Notes under the pieces: generated by a model
Seen by the model: only the letters and a program-made list of their open reading frames with translations
Told to the model about the DNA's origin: nothing
Databases searched by the model: none
Position numbers and translations under genes: made by a program
Part shown: in pieces, positions 1 through 9,722 of the stretch
How positions within the stretch are numbered: the stretch's first letter is position 1
Layout: the number at the start of each line of letters is the position of its first letter
NCBI GenBank assembly: GCA_009667805.1
Contig: CM019063.1
Location: 413,454,626 to 413,518,625, forward strand
Source: Leptobrachium leishanense
Taxonomy: Eukaryota > Chordata > Amphibia > Anura > Megophryidae
Length of the DNA: 64,000 nt
Direction: 5' to 3'

Positions 1-370
1 GAACTGAGCAAGTCTGCTACATTTGTGGAAGGGGTAATATTGACATTAATCCCGAGCACTTTTGATGCATCACCCCTCCACTTAGGAACCGGAATATCAA
101 TATCATAGACTTTCTCGAATATTGATTGGAAACTCTTATAAGAACTAAACTGGGCATTATAGCCAGATCCTCATTGTACTGTCATCATTGTTGCACCTGC
201 ACTTTATTTTTCTGTTGCATCTGCACTTTGTTTCAATTGTTACAATTGCACTTTAATTGTGTATTACACACAGATCACTGTGATTCGCAATTGCACTTTA
301 ATTGTGTATTACACACAGATCACTGTGATTCACAACTGCACTTTGTACCAACTGTATTACTATTAGCCTT
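1..370 (+). repeat. PLE pseudo-LTR, left copy (partial)
   Basis: Direct repeat partner of 5488-5858; the copies diverge right after the shared TATTAGCCTT. It contains an internal tandem duplication of about 45 bp (about 245-335), each half including CACACAGATCACTGTGATT. It is probably 5' untranslated leader for the ORF1 that starts at 573. Confidence 0.88.
245..335 (+). repeat. Tandem duplication (2 x ~45 bp) inside the PLE pseudo-LTR
   Basis: Two adjacent near-identical units, each beginning TTGCACTTTAATTGTG and ending in GATCACTGTGATT plus a few bases; the core GATCACTGTGATT is nearly palindromic. Both pseudo-LTR copies carry the duplication (second copy about 5732-5823), so it predates formation of this tandem arrangement. 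Confidence 0.8.
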
Positions 371-572
371 TGAGGCACCGTATAAGAAATTAGCTGAATT
401 ACTGCGCCACTAGATACCCTATTTTTCTTTCTGATTCTATCTGCACACTCATTTCGAGAGCCTGTGCTATCCTCTAGTTGGCTGCACCAATACATACCTA
501 CATCATATATCTAGTTACGAGCGCCTCCACCGAATTCTCCTTTTCTCTCTCCTATCTTGAGGCTCTCGATAG

Positions 573-1694
573 GTGTTGAGGCTGCCTTCCACTAATATGG
601 AATTTAGATCAAAATTTGGCCATTGCCAGGATGACATATTTGGAGATGCGAATATCCAATCTGGCGACAGTAGAACATGTGATACGCATACCCTAAAGAA
701 ACAACTTGAAAAGGATCTAAAGAAAGAGATCCGGATCAAATGGGATGTTACTACTTTGAGCAAATATGTCAAAGATAACATGGTTCCAAGAGGATTACGT
801 TTCTCCAAGAGCCTAGCAGGTGATAGTGAGGATACTATACTCCAAGAAAGATGGGAAAAAATGTTAGAAGGTTTTTCCATTCATAGTATGAAGGTCATAA
901 TTGAAAGAAGAAATGAGATTCTAATTGAGCTGAATGCAAGCATCACTAAAATACATGAGGAACTCTTGAGAGTGTCCTCAGAACAAGAGATGAGCTCCTT
1001 TTTAGGACGACTCGAGAAGGATTTAGATAGACTGAACGAAGAAGTCAAAGAAAGAAAAAGAAGGAAATACTTAAGAGACATTTCCGATTATAAAATTGGG
1101 AGTGTTTGGAAACAAGGCACGAATGAGGACCTTGAGAACCTACACCCAGGACCGTTGAAGACACAGATAGATGGTACATTCAGTACCCGCCCTAAGACAC
1201 CGGTCCATCAAAAATACTATCCAGAAAGGCCATCCTACAGGACACCACTACCTCAAAGAATAAGAAAGCAGTACGACCACAACCAAGGTCCATATAACGG
1301 AAAACCATCTTATGGCCCGTACACCGGGAGATACCCATATCATAATAACGGACTAGCTCAGAATTACCAACCACCGATGGCTAATCATCAGAGATATAAC
1401 TACACATATCAGCCTCAACAAGGAAGACCCTGGCAGAATAACCCAAGAAGTAGGAATAACTACAATTATCAAAACCACATAAACATCCCCACGAACAATA
1501 GGTATGAACCCCTGGAGAATCATGTGGATTTTCATCAGGCACACAAATCCCCAATCAGGAACCTCAGCACCCTCAGACGAGGCTGGTCCCCAGGAAAAAG
1601 ACCCCATCAAGAAGGGGATGTAGATCAGGAAGACTCAGAAGACAAACGGAGAAGAAAAGAGAAACAAAGCAGAGTGGAGGGATCTATAATCTAA
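573..1694 (+). CDS. PLE ORF1: coiled-coil protein with a Tyr/Asn/Gln/Pro-rich tail (373 aa)
   Basis: I do not recognise this as a named family. Residues about 89-170 are highly charged and Leu-spaced, consistent with a coiled coil, and end in KYLRDISDYKIGSVW. Residues about 208-310 are low complexity, rich in Tyr, Asn, Gln, Pro and Arg (for example YNYTYQPQQGRPWQNN), resembling an RNA-binding or prion-like tail. The C-terminus is very basic (KRRRKEKQSR). It lies between the left pseudo-LTR and the RT frame. The RT frame is already open in the -1 register before this ORF stops at 1692-1694, so ORF1 may be a separate gag-like protein or the N-terminal part of a frameshifted or spliced polyprotein. 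The start at 573 is the first long-frame ATG; a second in-frame ATG lies at 597. A nucleic-acid-binding role is inferred from composition only. Confidence 0.7.
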   Translation: MLRLPSTNMEFRSKFGHCQDDIFGDANIQSGDSRTCDTHTLKKQLEKDLKKEIRIKWDVTTLSKYVKDNMVPRGLRFSKSLAGDSEDTILQERWEKMLEGFSIHSMKVIIERRNEILIELNASITKIHEELLRVSSEQEMSSFLGRLEKDLDRLNEEVKERKRRKYLRDISDYKIGSVWKQGTNEDLENLHPGPLKTQIDGTFSTRPKTPVHQKYYPERPSYRTPLPQRIRKQYDHNQGPYNGKPSYGPYTGRYPYHNNGLAQNYQPPMANHQRYNYTYQPQQGRPWQNNPRSRNNYNYQNHINIPTNNRYEPLENHVDFHQAHKSPIRNLSTLRRGWSPGKRPHQEGDVDQEDSEDKRRRKEKQSRVEGSII

Positions 1695-1765
1695 CAGATA
1701 CACCCCTCACAGATGCACAAACTAAACTTTTAAAGACAGGCCTGAAATACGCACCCACAACTCAC

Positions 1766-3931
1766 ATGGACATCTTTGATGTCTATATAGACCTCCAAAA
1801 ATTCAAAAAGAACCTCTGTCTGAAAAAATATTTTGCCAAAAATCCCATAGAAAGAGCAAACACCATGCAGTTCTACCAACACACACAATTGAAAGAAAAA
1901 TCAACATTTTTTCCAAAATCTCTTATTTCACAAGAGATTAACACATTTGAGCAGATGGTAATGGCAGACCTAGGTAAACTTAAAATGTCCACTAAAAAGG
2001 ACAACCTTACAAAAAAAGAAAAAGGAGCACTCAAAGAATTAGTCTCAAACGAATTAATTGAAATTAAACCCGCAGACAAGGGTGGAGGAGTAGTTATAAT
2101 GACCGCGACCTATTACAAGGAAGAAGCTGACAGGATCCTCAAGGATATAGGAACATATAAACGACTTAATAGGAATCCGACAAAGGAAATCCAGTGTAAA
2201 TTTAATGAATATTTGGAGCAGGGGCATACCCTAGGTATACTTAATAATCATGAATTTAAATATCTAAAAATCGAACACCCGAGAACCCCAGTGTTCTACT
2301 TCCTACCAAAAATTCATAAAGACCAAACAAAACCACCAGGGAGGCCGATTATTTCTGGAGTCGGTTCAATTTCAAGCCGTGTATCAGAGTACATAGATCA
2401 CCAACTCCAACCCTATGTCACCCACACAATAGCACACTTGAAAGATACAACTGAAATTCTGAATATATTGAAAGAAGTGACATGGCAGGACGACTTCCTA
2501 TTAGTAACCAGTGATGTACAATCTTTGTACACCATCATTCCACACCACAAAGGGCTGGAGGCCATTGACCATTTCTTAAGGAAAGCCGATAAATTACAAC
2601 CAGAACAAATTGTGTTTATTTTAGAAGGCATCCGTTTGATTTTAGAAAATAATTATTTTTATTTCAGTGATGATTTTTATCTGCAACTCAATGGTACAGC
2701 TATGGGCACTCGTTTTGCCCTATCATACGCCAATCTTTTTATGGCCCACTGGGAGGAATCTTTTTTGCCCATGTATCACGAAAACCTAGTCTGCTACAAG
2801 AGATACATTGACGACATTTTTTTAATTTGGAAAGGAGGAGAAAGCATTTTACGGGAATTTTTAAACGAATTAGATCAGAACAACAGAGGTATTAAGCTTA
2901 CAACCACATGGAGCAGCGAGAACATCAATTTTTTAGATTTGAACATCTATATCCAAGATAACATGATAAGGACCAAAACATTTTTTAAGTCAGTTGATGT
3001 AAACAGCTTTATTGAGAAAACAAGTTGTCACCTACCACAATGGCTAGACGGAGTGCCAAAAGGTCAGTTTTTACGCATTAGAAGAAACTGTACAGACCTC
3101 GACACATACGATATACAGTCCAACAAGTTGAAAGATGACTTTGTTGAAAAAGGATATGATACGCACATACTAGAAAAAAACAGATCTGGAGTAAGGGACC
3201 TACAACAAAACGATCTACTAACGAACAAGAAAAAAAGTGAACCTATAGGGTACAACTCTAATGTACCATTCATCTTCACTTATAATGCTCAGAATAAAAT
3301 AGTTAGAAGGACCATAAGAAAATACTGGCCCATCCTGAGAAAGGACCCAATACTTAAGGACTGCTTACCAGAAAATCCAAGGATCATCTGTCGCGGCGTG
3401 AATAATTTGAAAATGAAACTCACGCATAAACATACACAGAAAAACGCAACACGATCTAATCATTTTAATATTCAAAAAGGTTTTCATCAATGTGGAAATT
3501 GCCTAAACTGCAGAAACACACGCAGTAAGAAACAAATCATTAAAACATTAGATGGCATCACAGGACCAATAACGATTAAGGACGTGATTACCTGTTTCAC
3601 AAAAAATGTGATATACCTATTGATCTGCCCATGTGGCCTTAAATATGTTGGAAGGACCACCAGACCACTTAATGTGCGCATACAAGAACACATCAGAAAC
3701 ATCAGAAATGGTCTAGAGAATCACAGTGTTCCACTACATTTTAAATTGAAACATGCCCGGAATCCGGAAGGCCTAAAATTTATAGGAATAAAGAAAGTAG
3801 AAATACCCTGGAGAGGTGGCAACCTTGAGAAAACAATTGGACAAACTGAAATGAGTATGATCTTCAAACTAGACACCATGCAGCCTCAAGGCCTAAACGC
3901 CGATTTTGAACTCTGCCATTTTCTCAATTAA
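1766..3931 (+). CDS. PLE ORF2: reverse transcriptase with C-terminal GIY-YIG endonuclease
   Basis: RT signatures in order: PADKGGGVVIM (fingers), FYFLPKIHKD, GRPIISGVGS, DVQSLYTIIP (motif A), GTAMGTRFALSYANLFM (motif B) and YIDD at residues 347-350 (motif C). A Cys cluster CGNCLNC (C576, C579, C582) precedes a GIY-YIG domain at about 612-650 (VIYLLICPCGLKYVGRT followed by RPLNVRIQEH). This order is diagnostic of Penelope-like elements: RT primes at nicked DNA and the GIY-YIG domain nicks the target. The first ATG is at 1766, but the frame is open well upstream (at least from about 1562) and encodes TDTPLTDAQTKLLKTGLKY just before it. That segment resembles the conserved N-terminus of PLE RTs, so the real protein probably begins upstream or is joined to ORF1. 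No internal stop, so the copy may be young. Confidence 0.92.
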   Translation: MDIFDVYIDLQKFKKNLCLKKYFAKNPIERANTMQFYQHTQLKEKSTFFPKSLISQEINTFEQMVMADLGKLKMSTKKDNLTKKEKGALKELVSNELIEIKPADKGGGVVIMTATYYKEEADRILKDIGTYKRLNRNPTKEIQCKFNEYLEQGHTLGILNNHEFKYLKIEHPRTPVFYFLPKIHKDQTKPPGRPIISGVGSISSRVSEYIDHQLQPYVTHTIAHLKDTTEILNILKEVTWQDDFLLVTSDVQSLYTIIPHHKGLEAIDHFLRKADKLQPEQIVFILEGIRLILENNYFYFSDDFYLQLNGTAMGTRFALSYANLFMAHWEESFLPMYHENLVCYKRYIDDIFLIWKGGESILREFLNELDQNNRGIKLTTTWSSENINFLDLNIYIQDNMIRTKTFFKSVDVNSFIEKTSCHLPQWLDGVPKGQFLRIRRNCTDLDTYDIQSNKLKDDFVEKGYDTHILEKNRSGVRDLQQNDLLTNKKKSEPIGYNSNVPFIFTYNAQNKIVRRTIRKYWPILRKDPILKDCLPENPRIICRGVNNLKMKLTHKHTQKNATRSNHFNIQKGFHQCGNCLNCRNTRSKKQIIKTLDGITGPITIKDVITCFTKNVIYLLICPCGLKYVGRTTRPLNVRIQEHIRNIRNGLENHSVPLHFKLKHARNPEGLKFIGIKKVEIPWRGGNLEKTIGQTEMSMIFKLDTMQPQGLNADFELCHFLN

Positions 3932-4056
3932 TATCCTGTGACCCACTATTTTAGCCAATATGTTAGCTATAACTCCATGAGTCCTTTACTTTTATCCTCC
4001 TCCTACGGCGTTATTTTATCCCTTTCACCAATGCACACTATCACTTTATATGTGTG

Positions 4057-4087
<31 letters not shown>

Positions 4088-4560
4088 GTATATATATTTT
4101 TATAATTTTATAATTTTATTGTATTGTTGTATCGTTTTTATGGTATCCCTTACATTTAATTCTTCTATATTAACCGTATTAATTGTATGCATTTTTATAT
4201 GCCCTTTTAAACGCCATTTTATTAGTCCATTTTATAAGCAACTGTGATTATACCCCCCTCCCCTGTATAGATTAGCCCATTATATACATATCGTGATCAT
4301 ATCCCCTTCTCGGTATGGATTATCCCTTTTTATCCATGTTTTAATCATATGTGTGGGTCCCCAATGTATCACGCTGAGTAATTCAACCCCTAATTGGGAC
4401 CCCTTCTCTTCCCTATTTCTGTGTGATTATCTTATGGATTATCCATTTTATTATGTGACACCATTGCACATAAATTCATGTATGGGTCCTTAATACACCA
4501 CGCTGAGTGTACACAACATCATCTAATCGGGACCCTTTCCCATTCTGATACATATCGAGA
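3932..4560 (+). other. PLE 3' region before the promoter-like block; TA microsatellite and diverged duplication
   Basis: No gene. A (TA)n stretch lies at about 4054-4095. Two diverged copies of a roughly 120-bp unit follow, at about 4320-4420 and 4440-4540, recognisable by the shared segments TGGGTCC and CACGCTGAGT and by GGGACCC-type ends. Confidence 0.5.
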
Positions 4561-4654
4561 TGTTTTTAGTGACATTTAAAACGATTGCGGACTTCTGGCC
4601 ACCTCATACACGCACCCAGCGTTACGATATACGAAGTGGAACGCAGAGATGAAG

Positions 4655-4800
4655 TGGAACGCATACCAGAGACCAACCTGACGCGGACTGATGACGTGTC
4701 AGGCGTCACGTGGTCGCGGTTCCGCGCGTACCCGGAAGTCCGCCCCAAACGCTGCATAGACACTGTCCCTGCTCCCTGAATAAAAGAAGGGCTATGGAGA
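4655..4800 (+). promoter_or_regulatory. CpG-rich promoter-like block in the PLE terminal repeat
   Basis: The only CpG-dense stretch of the element. Within about 60 bp it contains a CRE-like TGACGTGTCA, an E-box CACGTG in GTCACGTGGTCGCG, and an ETS-type CCGGAAGT. About 35 bp further on is the AT-rich TGAATAAAAGAAGG. It lies just upstream of the hammerhead-like motif at 4837. In PLEs with tandem pseudo-LTRs, a promoter in the upstream repeat drives the downstream copy, so this placement makes sense. Factor binding is inferred from motifs only. Confidence 0.45.
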
Positions 4801-4836
4801 GGCCTCAGATCCCCCCTTTTTCCACACAACCATCGA

Positions 4837-4869
4837 CTGAAGAAGGTGCTGGTAGCACCGAAACGCGTC
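4837..4869 (+). ncRNA. Hammerhead-ribozyme-like motif of the PLE
   Basis: Seen in order: CTGAAGA (matches the CUGANGA core), one extra A, a perfect 6-bp stem GGTGCT/AGCACC with a GGT loop, GAAA, then the self-complementary ACGCGT followed by C (cleavage-type GUC). PLEs are known to carry minimal hammerheads in their pseudo-LTRs, and short stem III types can work as dimers. The extra A between the core and stem II departs from the textbook fold, so activity is not assured. Confidence 0.5.
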
Positions 4870-5487
4870 TCGCCATCCCCCCTTCCCTGATTTATAATTT
4901 ATATAATTTTTCTATTTTATGTACCCCTTTATGCACTTTAACAATAAACTCCTTGATTCATCCCCAAGAGTCTCTTAGCTGTTTTTGAGCACAACCCACC
5001 AGCTAGTGGACCTGGCCAAGCAAACCTGAAAACACTGAACGAAACCACAATCCGGTGCAGAGTGAGCAGCCAAAGAGGTCTAGGAGTTCACCGATAAGGA
5101 ACTCCACGTGCACGACAGTTGAGCCTGGACCCTTAAGGCTCCTGCATTGGTGAGTGTAATCCCTCCCTTTTCTAACATAACACTACGTGACTGGTATTGT
5201 GCTATGAGAGCGTTGTCTCTCTTCTTTTCTATTTCTGTGTCCCTCGATTGAGGTGAAGTAAGAAGATTCTGTAAAGAAGGACTGTAAAGAAGGGCAGTGA
5301 CCACCCTACATTTAGGCACAAGGCGTTTCACTCCAGAGCCTGGATCCCATTAGGCTCTGGAATTTGTAAGTGTGCATTTTTTCCTAACTTATACGCACGT
5401 ATAGAAAGATCTCTGCACTATAATTTTTTTTCCCTTTATTCCCCTATTCGCATATTCTGCGGAGGAGCTTTATTAAGACCACTAGAA
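4870..5487 (+). other. PLE region between ribozyme-like motif and right pseudo-LTR
   Basis: No gene seen. An AATAAA lies near 4942. The sequence probably belongs to the terminal repeat unit, as transcribed leader downstream of the promoter-like block. Its left-hand partner would be outside the window. Confidence 0.4.
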
Positions 5488-5858
5488 GAACTGAGCAAGT
5501 CTGCTACATTTGTGGAAGGGGTAATATTGACATTAATCCCGAGCACTTTTGATGCATCACCCCTCCACTTAGGAACCGGAATATCAATATCATAGACTTT
5601 CTCGAATATTGATTGGAAACTCTTATAAGAACTAAACTGGGCATTATAGCCAGATCCTCATTGTACTGTCATCATTGTTGCACCTGCACTTTATTTTTCT
5701 GTTGCATCTGCACTTTGTTTCAATTGTTACAATTGCACTTTAATTGTGTATTACACACAGATCACTGTGATTCGCAATTTCACTTTAATTGTGGTTTAAC
5801 ACACAGATCACTGTGATTCACAACTGCACTTTGTACCAACTGTATTACTATTAGCCTT
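5488..5858 (+). repeat. PLE pseudo-LTR, right copy
   Basis: Matches 1-370 at an offset of 5487, shifting by one base after a small indel in the second ~45-bp unit. Ends abruptly at TATTAGCCTT; the sequence that follows 370 in the left copy (the leader to ORF1) is absent here. Confidence 0.88.
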
Positions 5859-5994
5859 AGCGATCCTAACGTGGCCTGGAGGGACCTCCTGCTGGGTCCG
5901 TACACAGTCTCTGCTGACTCTGCACACAGCCCTACTGCGGATGGAGGCCGGTAAATATAGAATAAATAATTGCTGTGTGCTCATATTCACTCGG

Positions 5995-6345
5995 TTTGCT
6001 GGGAGTTTTATTGCAGTGGATTCTGATACGCTGACACACACCACACATTGCATTGCTGGGAGTTTTATTGCTGTGGATTCTGATACGCTGACACACACAC
6101 CGCATATTGCATTGCTGGGAGTTTTATTGCTGTGGATTCTGTGATACACACTGCATATTACTGTGAGTTTTATTGCCCTGGAGCTCTGGGATATGCTCAT
6201 ACACACTGCACATTACTGTGAGATTTATTGCTGTGCAGCTCTGATATGCTCATACACAGTGCCCATTTCTGTGGGATTTATTGCTGTGCAGCTCTGTGAT
6301 ACGCTCATATGCAGTGCACGTTTCTGTGGATTTTATTGTTCAACC
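5995..6345 (+). repeat. Minisatellite, ~55-bp unit
   Basis: Diverged tandem units, each containing GTGAGTTTTATTGCTGTGGA, a TCTGATACGCT-type segment and CATACACACTGCAC. The same unit appears in reverse orientation at 20628-20709, 20989-21170, 22733-22800 and 36455-36540. Confidence 0.8.
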
Positions 6346-6740
6346 AATTAGAGCGGCTGTGATCCAGTATACTTGACATGCGTGGCTGTTTTATGTAAAA
6401 ATGCTTAAATAAAATTATGAAATATTTAAATTCATCTCAATAGATACATTTGAAATGGTATACAAAATATACAAGTAGGCACTTGGTATCCACTTTTAAT
6501 ATAAAGAGAGGAAAAGGCGGAGCTCTAAGAGGAAAAGGTGGAGCTTAAAGAGGAAGGGTGGGGATTAACCAGGAAGAGGTGTGCCCTTGACAGGAAGGGG
6601 TGCCTCAAATTTAAATTAGGGGGTGCATGAGTTTAGTCAGGCCTAGGGCAGCACAAAACCTAAATACACCACTGGGTGTCAGCGGTAAGAAATGGCTGAA
6701 TTCTGGAAATATTGCGTAGTTGGTAGTGACTGGAGGAGGA
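6346..6740. other. AT-rich spacer with purine-rich degenerate repeats
   Basis: No gene seen. About 6505-6600 contains short repeated units of the type AGAGGAAAAGGYGGAGCTY. This is followed by a GGGCAGCACAAAACCTAAAT segment that reads like an old dispersed-repeat end. Confidence 0.4.
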
Positions 6741-6746
6741 AAGAGA

Positions 6747-6932
6747 CTAAATGTGGGGGGTGAAGGAAAGAGGAGGGTCAAGTGTAGCTCCGAGGCAGTG
6801 AACCTGGCTTGATGGGGAGATAGTGATACTCTCGACCACGACAGAGAAGTCAGGAGGTGGGGAGGCTTTAGAGGGAGGAATTAGTAGGAGCTCAGTCTTG
6901 AACATGTTGATCTTTAGGTGGTGAGAGGCCAT
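6747..6932 (-). pseudogene. LINE reverse-transcriptase fragment (L2/CR1 type)
   Basis: On the minus strand the translation reads MASHHLKINMFKTELLLIPP, then further on HCLGATLDPPLSFTPHI. This matches the region just after the catalytic motif in L2/CR1-type RTs (WM..N.LKLN..KTE.LL, then LG...D..LSF..HI). Only about 60 residues remain and no catalytic motif is present. It is a dead 5'-truncated remnant, possibly of the same family as the LINE 3' end at 28290-29305. Confidence 0.65.
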
Positions 6933-6943
6933 CCAGGAGGAGA

Positions 6944-7160
6944 TACCAGAAATGACAAAACGAAACGAAAATGACTTGCGATTTTATAAATTTCATGTCC
7001 ATACGAAATAACAAAATGTTTTCATTTCGTATCGGGAAATATTTTCGATGGTGTGTATTTCGTTGCCGGTCCGCTTCGGAGCATCAGACGAATCTGAAGC
7101 ACCGAATTGGTCTGTTACGTGAGAAAAACGAATCGGTACGAAACGAAACGCACATCCCTA
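6944..7160. mobile_element. hAT-like MITE remnant rich in CGAAA
   Basis: Ends with GCACATCCCTA, the complement of TAGGGATGTGC. This resembles the TAGACATGTGCA and TAGG-type ends of the hAT-like MITEs at 28637, 45512, 51774 and 59984. Interior is CGAAACGAAA simple-sequence. The left end is degraded and no target duplication could be verified. Confidence 0.35.
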
Positions 7161-7450
7161 GCCATTACACCCTTTTGTGCTGAGCTTATTTTGACCGGTT
7201 TGAGCTCATCATCTTTATACGCGATTTGAAGTCACATTATATTGTAAGACCCAGATAACTTATATATACTTTTATTCACCAGACTCGGCAGATTCAAAAT
7301 ATATCATTATTATTCTTATATGCCATGCCATGTCAGAATGATGTAACAAAAAATTGTAAAAAAAAAAACAATTTCCATTCGGATTTCAATAATTTACAGT
7401 GTGTTAAATCATTTTGTTCACATTTTATCATCCACACCTTTGTGGCTATA
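7161..7450 (-). mobile_element. Diverged fragment of the TTAA hairpin-element family (AT-rich end)
   Basis: CCCTTTTGTGCTGAGCTTATTTTGACCGGTTTGAGCTCATCATC and the following AT-rich part align by eye with the AT-rich end of the 1.2-kb elements at 15997, 32164 and 34292 (shared CCCAGA, ATTATTAT and CAATAATTTACA segments). Strongly decayed. Confidence 0.55.
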
Positions 7451-7780
7451 TATTCTACAGGGCACTCTTGTTAAAAAAAACTGAAATGGAAACCTGTTAC
7501 TACATATTTATGAGAAAATATACAATTTGAACCAAACCTGGAAAAAAAAGGAAAAATTTCACTTATGTTTTGGAGGACTGAGGTTTATGAATAATAGTGC
7601 TATGTATAAACTACTGAACTTGAACCCAGTGTGATAAATGAGAAAGTGAGAAATGGCAGTGGTATTGCTCATTTTATACGTGATAAATGGACAATGCCAT
7701 TGCTTTAGAACAAAAGATAAATACATAAATGTCACATTTTCCATGTTATAGCCCTGTCACCCTGCCCTCTGTATTCCTTA
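7451..7780. other. AT-rich spacer, no gene seen
   Basis: No recognisable coding or RNA gene; short A runs only. Confidence 0.5.
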
Positions 7781-8755
7781 TGTCATGGTTCCTATTTGTT
7801 TCCCTATGCTGCTTTCCCTGGGATGCAGCTCAGGGGTTAAGTGTCTGCTTGTTTAGTTGCTCTTTTAGCTTCTGTTGGTGATATGGGCTGATTACTTCCC
7901 TATATAAAGCCATGGGCCCATATCACAATGCTCTTGCATCTGGTTCACTACAGTCACTTAGTTTTGTTCCTGAGAGCTCCCTGCTATTCTGTCAGATTAA
8001 GTTCAAGTTTATGTTTATTGTTTGCCCTATTTCTTTGATCTGTCTGTGGTGTCTTTAGTTAGCCTAGGTTCCAGTTCATGTCCAGTGTTTTCCATGTTAT
8101 TAGTTTCAGTATTTTATCCTCGTTCTAGTTTGACGTTCTAACTGATCTCATGGTTTTGACCCTCTGGCTTGGCTAACGGGTTTTCTACTTGTGTATCTCC
8201 ACTTCAGGTATAAGGTAAATATTCTGGTTTTGACTTCTGGCTTCCTTACTGACTACTCTCTTGGATCATCCTTGGCTGTATTGTTTATATCTTGAGGTTT
8301 CGGTCTCTGGAAACCGGTTTCTGTCTTGAGGTCTGCCCTTCTGTCTAGTGAATTCAACTACGGTCCCTTGGTCTCTTGTATACATTCTATCTGGTTTATT
8401 TCCTTTGTCGCAGGGCATCTAGTTCAGTCGTGTGTTCCTGCTGGCCACGTGTTTCGTGTTTGGAGTCCTGCCCTGCAGGTTGTCGAGTATACTTCTAGTA
8501 TCTGTGTTCAACCTAGGACTCTGCACGGCTATTAGGTAACCCTTTTCCATTAGAGCAGATCCGGCCACTCTAAGGTCCGGTCTATCAGCATAGGGCTTCT
8601 TTCGGTATAGCCATGCAGAGGTCCCCAGTGTCTCCTGTGGTTATTTCATGTATCTATGGTTATTGTGTCCTGCATCTCTGCTTATAGGGGCTTTTACTCG
8701 TACCAGGGCCTTATGCGGCGCATGCCGGGTACCGCCATTGTGACTGAATATGACA
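7781..8755 (+). other. LTR-like segment with TATA box
   Basis: Starts TGTCATGGTTCC. A good TATA element, CTATATAAAG, lies near 7901, followed by a long unstructured T-rich stretch typical of frog LTRs, and it could end at ATATGACA (8748-8755). The candidate flanking 5-mers do not match, so a solo LTR is only a suggestion. Confidence 0.25.
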
Positions 8756-9722
8756 ATAAATTTAAACTTTGTTTGTTTGTTTTTTTCCATTTAGATTTGA
8801 CATGGTCATGTCTGGTATCATTGTAAAAGCCAGACTCTGTCCAATGACACCTAACTTGACTTTGTGGGGTGTAAAGAATGGAGATATAGTGGTTCAAAGA
8901 ACTCCCACTCCCCTTGTACCGATGTGGCGGCTTGTGTTTTAGGTGAATCCGTGCGTAATAACGCTTTGCCCCATACTCCTCCCCATTTGGTCCCGTCATT
9001 GGAAATGATAAGGTAAGGTAGTCTAGCAGCATTGTCTGCTTTATAAGTAAAAGAACATTTACTTACATTGCAACTGCCTTTTTATTTAAATTTTTCTATT
9101 TTTACACGTTACGTGGTCATATTAGGCTATTTGGCCTTGAGCGGTAAAGTATAGAGACACAGGGTTCTAAAGGACCTCTGCATGTACCCCTCACTGTGGA
9201 GCAGCGGTTTAGGTTTTTGATGAAACAATGAGTAATAATGCATTATGCCATCACTTCCACACTTGCTGATGACATGGGAAATGAGATGGTGAGCTAGTGC
9301 AGCACGACTGTTGACTTTATAATTGAAAGGTGAACAATAGTGCTCTATTGTAATAAAAAAATAAAAACCAAAAATAAATAATAATTTTTGTTGGATTTTT
9401 TTTAATTTTACCTGAAACCTGGCTATGTTCTGACCTTCTCAATGATACCAAACATGACACTGTAGCTGTTATTTTCTTGGGGATATCGGGGTCCAAATGA
9501 CCCCCGTATCTCCTCCATAGGGAATTCCTTAGCTGGCCGAGGGGAGGTCCCATTTCCCATGCACAATGATGTCAGTGGGCAGGGGGAGACCTAGTGGGAG
9601 AAGTCCACAATCGGCACCAAATTGTCACAAAGCTACAAAACTTTGACGACGCTCTGAGATGTCCTCCACATGCTAGCATGAAATCGGAGGACATCTCCAG
9701 AAGGTCGTTCTCAGCAAAGGGG
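8756..9722. mobile_element. Decayed TTAA-type hairpin element(s)
   Basis: Contains hairpins of the same style as the 1.2-kb elements, for example GGTCATGTCTGGTATCATTG and GGGGTCCAAATGACCCCCGT. It ends with CAGCAAAGGGGTTAA at about 9710-9725, the usual terminus next to TTAA. The left end is not identifiable. Confidence 0.45.

Larger units (their letters stand above)
1..5858 (+). mobile_element. Penelope-like retroelement (PLE) flanked by direct pseudo-LTR repeats; 5' edge cut by the window
   Basis: Seen: positions 1-370 recur at 5488-5858 in the same orientation with few mismatches. Between them lie two long open frames, the second with reverse transcriptase and GIY-YIG motifs. Partial tandem copies that act as pseudo-LTRs are characteristic of Penelope-like elements, which carry a telomerase-like RT and usually a GIY-YIG endonuclease. 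The left repeat starts before the window, so the element's true 5' end is not visible. The right repeat ends at 5858, where unrelated sequence begins. The repeat unit probably reaches back to the promoter/ribozyme block near 4600-4870, with its upstream partner outside the window; this is inference. Confidence 0.9.

Noticed and set aside
126..413. 95-aa Cys/His-rich frame in the pseudo-LTR, repeated at 5613
   Set aside because: Arises from the tandem duplication in the repeat; the second copy is broken by an indel and there is no independent support for translation.
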